A DNA stretch of 15,572 nt from Prevotellaceae bacterium (GTDB lineage: Bacteria; Bacteroidota; Bacteroidia; Bacteroidales; UBA932). Positions 12,373-15,572 of this stretch are shown one piece after another (position 1 is the first letter of the stretch; every line of letters starts with the position of its first letter). A program made the position numbers and the translations under genes. Location: the NCBI GenBank assembly GCA_031268055.1, contig JAIRXY010000100.1, forward strand, positions 1 to 15,572. Direction: 5' to 3'. Below the pieces are notes generated by a model, which worked only from the letters and a program-made list of their open reading frames with translations, ran no database searches and was not told where the DNA came from.

Positions 12373-14373
12373 ATGTTCAAAAATCACCCTAAAGGGCTGC
12401 TGGTGCTTGCCCTAACCAACATGGGCGAGCGGTTTGGATACTACACCATGCTTGCCATTTTAGCCTTGTACATGCAGGCAAAGTTCGGGCTTTCTTCTCC
12501 GGCCACAAGCCTGATTTACGGAACGTTCCTTGGCTTGGTTTACTTTTTGCCGCTGGTGGGCGGTTTTTTTGCCGATAAGGTATTAGGCTACGGCAAGGCT
12601 ATTTTGCTGGGAATAATCGTCATGTTTGCGGGCTACCTGCTGCTTGCCGCGCCAAGCGAAGCCAACGCCGCAGGCAAGGCTATGATGTTCGTGGCGCTGC
12701 TCCTGATAGCTTTAGGCACAGGATTTTTCAAGGGTAACTTGCAAGTTCTGGTCGGCAACCTGTACGAATCGAACCTGTACAAGGAAAAGCGCGATGTGGC
12801 GTTTTCCATCTTCTACATGTTCATCAACATCGGCGCATTCTTTGCTCCGGGCATGGCCAACAGCATCAACAACGCTTTTTTGGCAAAGGATAAGTTTACC
12901 TACGACGCCTCCATTGCAACAAGCTACGTGGCGCTCAACGACCGCGTGGTGAACGAAGCTGATTTTTTGGCCGATGTGTTTACCAAGCACAAAGGCGCGC
13001 TGACGGCCGAGGATAGCGCCGAAGTAGTCAAAAAGACAAAAAAGCAAGAGGGCGTTATATTTGCAAGCGACAGGGAGGAGCTGCTCTTTAAGCTCAAGGC
13101 CGCAGGGCTGCACCAGCTTACCATCTCGGGGCGGCTTAGCGACAGCTCCTCGCTGCTGCTTTCGCGTGAAGACTACGCGCTGCTCTCCAGCCGCAACCCC
13201 AGCGAGGCCGAGGGCAAAGCCGCCGTGAGGTCGCGCATTGAAAACGCTGCCGTTGACGACCCCGCCATTTTTGGCGATGTCGGCAACCCGCAGGCATTTG
13301 CCACCAACTTTGGGCAGTACTACGTTTCCAACGCGCTGAACAAATCGTACAGCCTTGCCTTTGGCGTTGCCTGCATCAGCCTGCTAATCTCGGTGCTGAT
13401 ATTCCTGATGTTCAAAAAAACGTGGAAGCCGGTTGATAAAACGCACAAGCAGCAGCTGCAAGAGGCAGCCCAAACCGGCAAAAAGGACGAGCAGCTGGTT
13501 GTTCTCTCGCCGGCAGAAATAAGGGAACGAATCATTGCGCTGTTCCTCGTGTTCTTTGTGGTAATCTTCTTCTGGATGTCGTTCCACCAAAATGGCCTGT
13601 GCATGACATTTTTTGCCCGCGACTATACGCAAAGCCAGATTTCGCCGCTGCTCAACATGGCGTTTTCGCTGCTGGCAATCATTCCGTTTATTGTGTTTAT
13701 GTACGGCATTTACCTTTCCACTATGGGGCTTTTTGGCGGCAAGCGCAACGCAAAAACAGGCATTGTGCTCATCCTGCTGGGTATAGGCGGGCTGCTTGCC
13801 GACTACCTTATTGACGTAAAAAGCGCCGTTAGCTCGCTCGATAGCATGATTACCATAACGCCGCAAATTTTCCAGCAGTTCAACCCGCTGTTCATCATCC
13901 TCCTCACGCCGCTCTCCGTGGGGCTGTTTACCTACCTTGCCAGCAAATCTAAGGAGCCGTCTGCGCCGCGCAAAATAGGGTATGGAATGTTCCTTGCGGC
14001 TGTCGGGTTTGTTATCCTGCTGGTAGCCTCCGTTGGGCTTCCCGCTCCGGCGGACGTCAACGGCATTTCGGACACGCTGGTTTCCCCAAGCTGGCTCATC
14101 GGAACTTACCTTGTGCTCACCTTAGCGGAGCTGTTTTTAAGCCCTATGGGTATTTCGTTCGTATCGAAAGTTGCGCCGCCGCAGTACAAGGGTATGATGC
14201 AGGGTGGATGGTTTGCCTCCACCGCCATTGGCAACCTGCTGGTAGGCGTGCTGGGCGCTTTTTGGGATAAGCTGTCGCTTGTTGCCTTTTGGGGAGTGCT
14301 CATTGCCTGCTGCCTGCTCTCGGCGCTGTTCATCTTCTCCATCATGAAGCGGCTGGAGAAGGCAACAAAATAA
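12373..14373 (+). CDS. POT/PTR2-family peptide MFS transporter with a large TM5-TM6 insertion
   Basis: The 666-residue protein imports di- and tripeptides, usually with protons, across the inner membrane. POT hallmarks are NMGERFGYYTML (16-27) in TM1, GGFFADKVLGYGKA (63-76), GFFKGNLQVLVG (117-128) with K120, FYMFINIGAFFAP (147-159), and AELFLSPMGISFVSKVAPPQYKGMMQGGWF (585-614) with E586. It is about 150-200 residues longer than typical bacterial members: residues about 165-320 form a hydrophilic insertion between TM5 and TM6, predicted to face the periplasm. The first Glu of the ExxER motif is Asn16, and the TM7 segment FWMSFHQNG has His405 near the usual acidic site. Both suggest altered coupling, though Bacteroidales relatives may share them. 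It is transcribed alone, divergent from nnr. Confidence 0.93.
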   Translation: MFKNHPKGLLVLALTNMGERFGYYTMLAILALYMQAKFGLSSPATSLIYGTFLGLVYFLPLVGGFFADKVLGYGKAILLGIIVMFAGYLLLAAPSEANAAGKAMMFVALLLIALGTGFFKGNLQVLVGNLYESNLYKEKRDVAFSIFYMFINIGAFFAPGMANSINNAFLAKDKFTYDASIATSYVALNDRVVNEADFLADVFTKHKGALTAEDSAEVVKKTKKQEGVIFASDREELLFKLKAAGLHQLTISGRLSDSSSLLLSREDYALLSSRNPSEAEGKAAVRSRIENAAVDDPAIFGDVGNPQAFATNFGQYYVSNALNKSYSLAFGVACISLLISVLIFLMFKKTWKPVDKTHKQQLQEAAQTGKKDEQLVVLSPAEIRERIIALFLVFFVVIFFWMSFHQNGLCMTFFARDYTQSQISPLLNMAFSLLAIIPFIVFMYGIYLSTMGLFGGKRNAKTGIVLILLGIGGLLADYLIDVKSAVSSLDSMITITPQIFQQFNPLFIILLTPLSVGLFTYLASKSKEPSAPRKIGYGMFLAAVGFVILLVASVGLPAPADVNGISDTLVSPSWLIGTYLVLTLAELFLSPMGISFVSKVAPPQYKGMMQGGWFASTAIGNLLVGVLGAFWDKLSLVAFWGVLIACCLLSALFIFSIMKRLEKATK

Positions 14374-14394
14374 GCGCGCAGGGTAAAAGAAAAT

Positions 14395-14470
14395 AGCCAC
14401 CTTACTTATTCGGCAAGCAACCCCAGCTACTTGAGTAGCTGGGGTTGCTTGCCGAATAAGTAAAGTGGCT
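14395..14470. repeat. 76-bp near-perfect palindrome (37-bp arms) between convergent genes
   Basis: Left arm 14395-14431 and right arm 14434-14470 are inverse complements at 36 of 37 positions (C14401 faces A14464) around a 2-base centre. The inner part is GC-rich (CAACCCCAGC). It lies 21 bp after the transporter stop and before the end of the opposing TPR gene. It may be a bidirectional terminator of extreme stem length or a small palindromic mobile element. Confidence 0.85.
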
Positions 14471-14471
14471 G

Positions 14472-14491
14472 TCTTAAAAGCCCTTTTGAGA
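14472..14491. terminator. Short secondary hairpin beside the large palindrome
   Basis: TCTTAAAAG (14472-14480) and CTTTTGAGA (14483-14491) can pair over 9 positions, one of them a G-U, around two bases. Alone it is weak, but it directly follows the long palindrome and may be part of the same end signal. Confidence 0.3.
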
Positions 14492-14584
14492 GCAATTTGA
14501 ATTTCACTGAGAATGGAATTACAAAATTATATCCGATTAAAGTCATATTATTTCATAACAATTCCAAAGTCAAGCGCGGATTTC

Positions 14585-14602
14585 ATTCAAAATTCAAAAT
14601 TT
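14585..14602. repeat. Short heptamer repeat ATTCAAA (two units plus partial)
   Basis: ATTCAAA occurs at 14585-14591 and 14592-14598, followed by ATTT. It lies just 3' of the TPR gene on the minus strand. Two units are few, so it may be chance, but similar intergenic heptamers occur three other times here. The stretch 14492-14584 holds nothing else I can name. Confidence 0.4.
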
Positions 14603-14612
14603 CCAAGGTTCG

Positions 14613-15572
14613 TCATTTTTTTGTGCAGAATCGCTTGATGACGTTGTAGGCTTCCTGAATGCCCAGCTCGCCGGACTTGCTAACGTCAAGGCAGCCTTTT
14701 TCGGTGTCGCGCAGGTAGATTTGCACCAGCCCGCGGTTGTAGTATGCTTCGCCCATGTTGGGGTGCAGCGCTATGGCGCGGGTGTAGCTGCCGATGGCCT
14801 CGGGCATTTGGCTGGAGCTGCATTGCAGGTTGCCGAGGTTGTAGTACGCGTACGCAAAATCGGGTTGCAGCGCAATGGCCTGCTGGAGGTCGCTGATGGC
14901 TTCGCTGTAGCTGTACGATTTGTTTTCGCTATGCGCGCTTTGCGCTTTGCGCTTCGTGCTGGTAGAGTTATCGTTTTCGAGCGCTATGGTCTGCGCGCTG
15001 TTGTCGATGCTCGAAATGAAGTCTACCATTTCGCTCTGCGCCACGCTACGGTTGAAGTGGTAGAACGCATTACTCTTGTCTATGCTCAGCGCCTGCTTGT
15101 AGTAGGATATAGACGTGGCGTACTGGTTTTGCTCCTCCAGCAGCGAGGCTTTGGCAAAGTAGCCGAGGCTGCTGCTGCCCAAGCTGTCGATAAGCCGGTC
15201 GCACTGCAGCATGAGCTGTCGCTGCTGCCGGCTGTCGCGCGTCGGTTTTCCGTTCACCACGCTGACTTGCATGGCTTGAGCGTGCTGCTTGAACTTCTCA
15301 AGCTCGGCGTTGAAGTATGCTCCGTAGCGGTATCGCTGGTCGTCGGCAGCTCCCACCGCCAGGCGGAATAGCGGAAGGATGGTGATGTCAACGCGGCGGT
15401 ATTGCAGGTTGTCGCCGGTGAAGTTTTTGTTGCCAAAGTCGGCGTCGAATGCCACCAGCTGGTCGAACTTTTGGCTCGTGTCGGCGTAGGCCGCCATGCT
15501 GCTGTCGCTTGTGGCGAGCTGGCTTTGGTGCTCGGCAATTTTTTTCATGGCCACGTCGTAGTCCAGCTTTGC
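14613..15572 (-). CDS. Tetratricopeptide-repeat protein, C-terminal part (5' end outside window)
   Basis: The frame stays open to the window edge, so the start lies outside; a GTG at 15554 and an ATG at 15548 are probably internal. Of 319 visible residues, the C-terminal half carries TPR units: one at about 136-169 (GYFAKASLLEEQNQYATSISYYKQALSID), and two or three consecutive ones at about 221-310, with the telling YAYYNLGNL, EAIGSYTRAIALHP and EAYYNRGLVQIYL. The end, GELGIQEAYNVIKRFC, is common in Bacteroidetes TPR proteins. A low-complexity Ser/Lys stretch (about 195-220) splits the array. TPRs bind partner proteins; no enzyme domain is visible. The earlier part (DITILPLFRLAVGAADDQRYRYGAYFN) is not recognised. 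Role unknown. Confidence 0.85.
   Translation of the reverse strand, partial: AKLDYDVAMKKIAEHQSQLATSDSSMAAYADTSQKFDQLVAFDADFGNKNFTGDNLQYRRVDITILPLFRLAVGAADDQRYRYGAYFNAELEKFKQHAQAMQVSVVNGKPTRDSRQQRQLMLQCDRLIDSLGSSSLGYFAKASLLEEQNQYATSISYYKQALSIDKSNAFYHFNRSVAQSEMVDFISSIDNSAQTIALENDNSTSTKRKAQSAHSENKSYSYSEAISDLQQAIALQPDFAYAYYNLGNLQCSSSQMPEAIGSYTRAIALHPNMGEAYYNRGLVQIYLRDTEKGCLDVSKSGELGIQEAYNVIKRFCTKK

Noticed and set aside
13384..13866. 160-codon minus-strand frame inside the peptide transporter gene
   Set aside because: Antisense shadow of a strongly supported POT gene; no motif and no promoter or spacing signal of its own.
14395..14491. Insertion sequence end
   Set aside because: The sequence GGCTGTCTTAAAAG after the palindrome recalls some Bacteroidetes IS termini, but there is no transposase gene, no second terminus and no visible target duplication.

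Overview
The window looks like chromosomal DNA from an anaerobic member of the Bacteroidetes, probably Bacteroidales. The evidence is three protein families largely restricted to that phylum (DUF5606, DUF4831 and a long Bacteroidales-type POT peptide transporter), repeated matches to the Bacteroidetes -7 promoter element TAnnTTTG, little sign of Shine-Dalgarno sequences, and ferredoxin-linked 2-oxoacid oxidation, which implies an anaerobic fermentative lifestyle. No species can be named from the sequence alone. No tRNA, rRNA, CRISPR array or intact insertion sequence was seen.

Layout. (a) 1-2461, + strand: the end of a surface-glycan type operon, made of the C-terminal part of a small probable periplasmic protein, a multi-pass membrane protein of probable GT-C glycosyltransferase type, and a soluble dolichyl-phosphate-mannose-synthase-like GT2 enzyme. 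The genes are tightly packed (4-bp overlap, then a 4-bp gap) and visibly lower in GC than what follows. (b) 2603-8237, + strand: a -7 promoter match, hexameric glutamate dehydrogenase, a DUF819 membrane protein, then delta, alpha, beta and gamma subunits of a 2-oxoacid:ferredoxin oxidoreductase, closed by a stem-loop. This reads as a possible glutamate catabolic unit: glutamate to 2-oxoglutarate, then ferredoxin-linked oxidation to an acyl-CoA. (c) 8254-8820: a DUF5606 protein with its own promoter, interleaved with the preceding terminator. (d) 9035-12244, - strand: nnr (NAD(P)HX repair), a secreted DUF4831 protein and a SpoU-type RNA methyltransferase, transcribed in that order. (e) 12373-14373, + strand: a POT-family peptide transporter, divergent from nnr across a 128-bp gap that holds an 18-bp perfect palindrome containing a -7 element on each strand. 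(f) 14613-15572, - strand: the C-terminal part of a TPR protein that runs off the window.

The metabolic genes fit an amino-acid or peptide fermenter: the POT transporter would import peptides, glutamate dehydrogenase would link glutamate with 2-oxoglutarate, and the oxidoreductase would yield acyl-CoA and reduced ferredoxin. Nnr would repair damaged nicotinamide cofactor. This joint role is inference from families and gene order.

The most unusual non-coding content is a set of short repeats just 3' of genes (TTTGAAG, CTCTGTG, AATTACG and ATTCAAA types) and two long, near-perfect inverted repeats at the two convergent gene junctions (20-bp arms at 8894-8943; 37-bp arms at 14395-14470).
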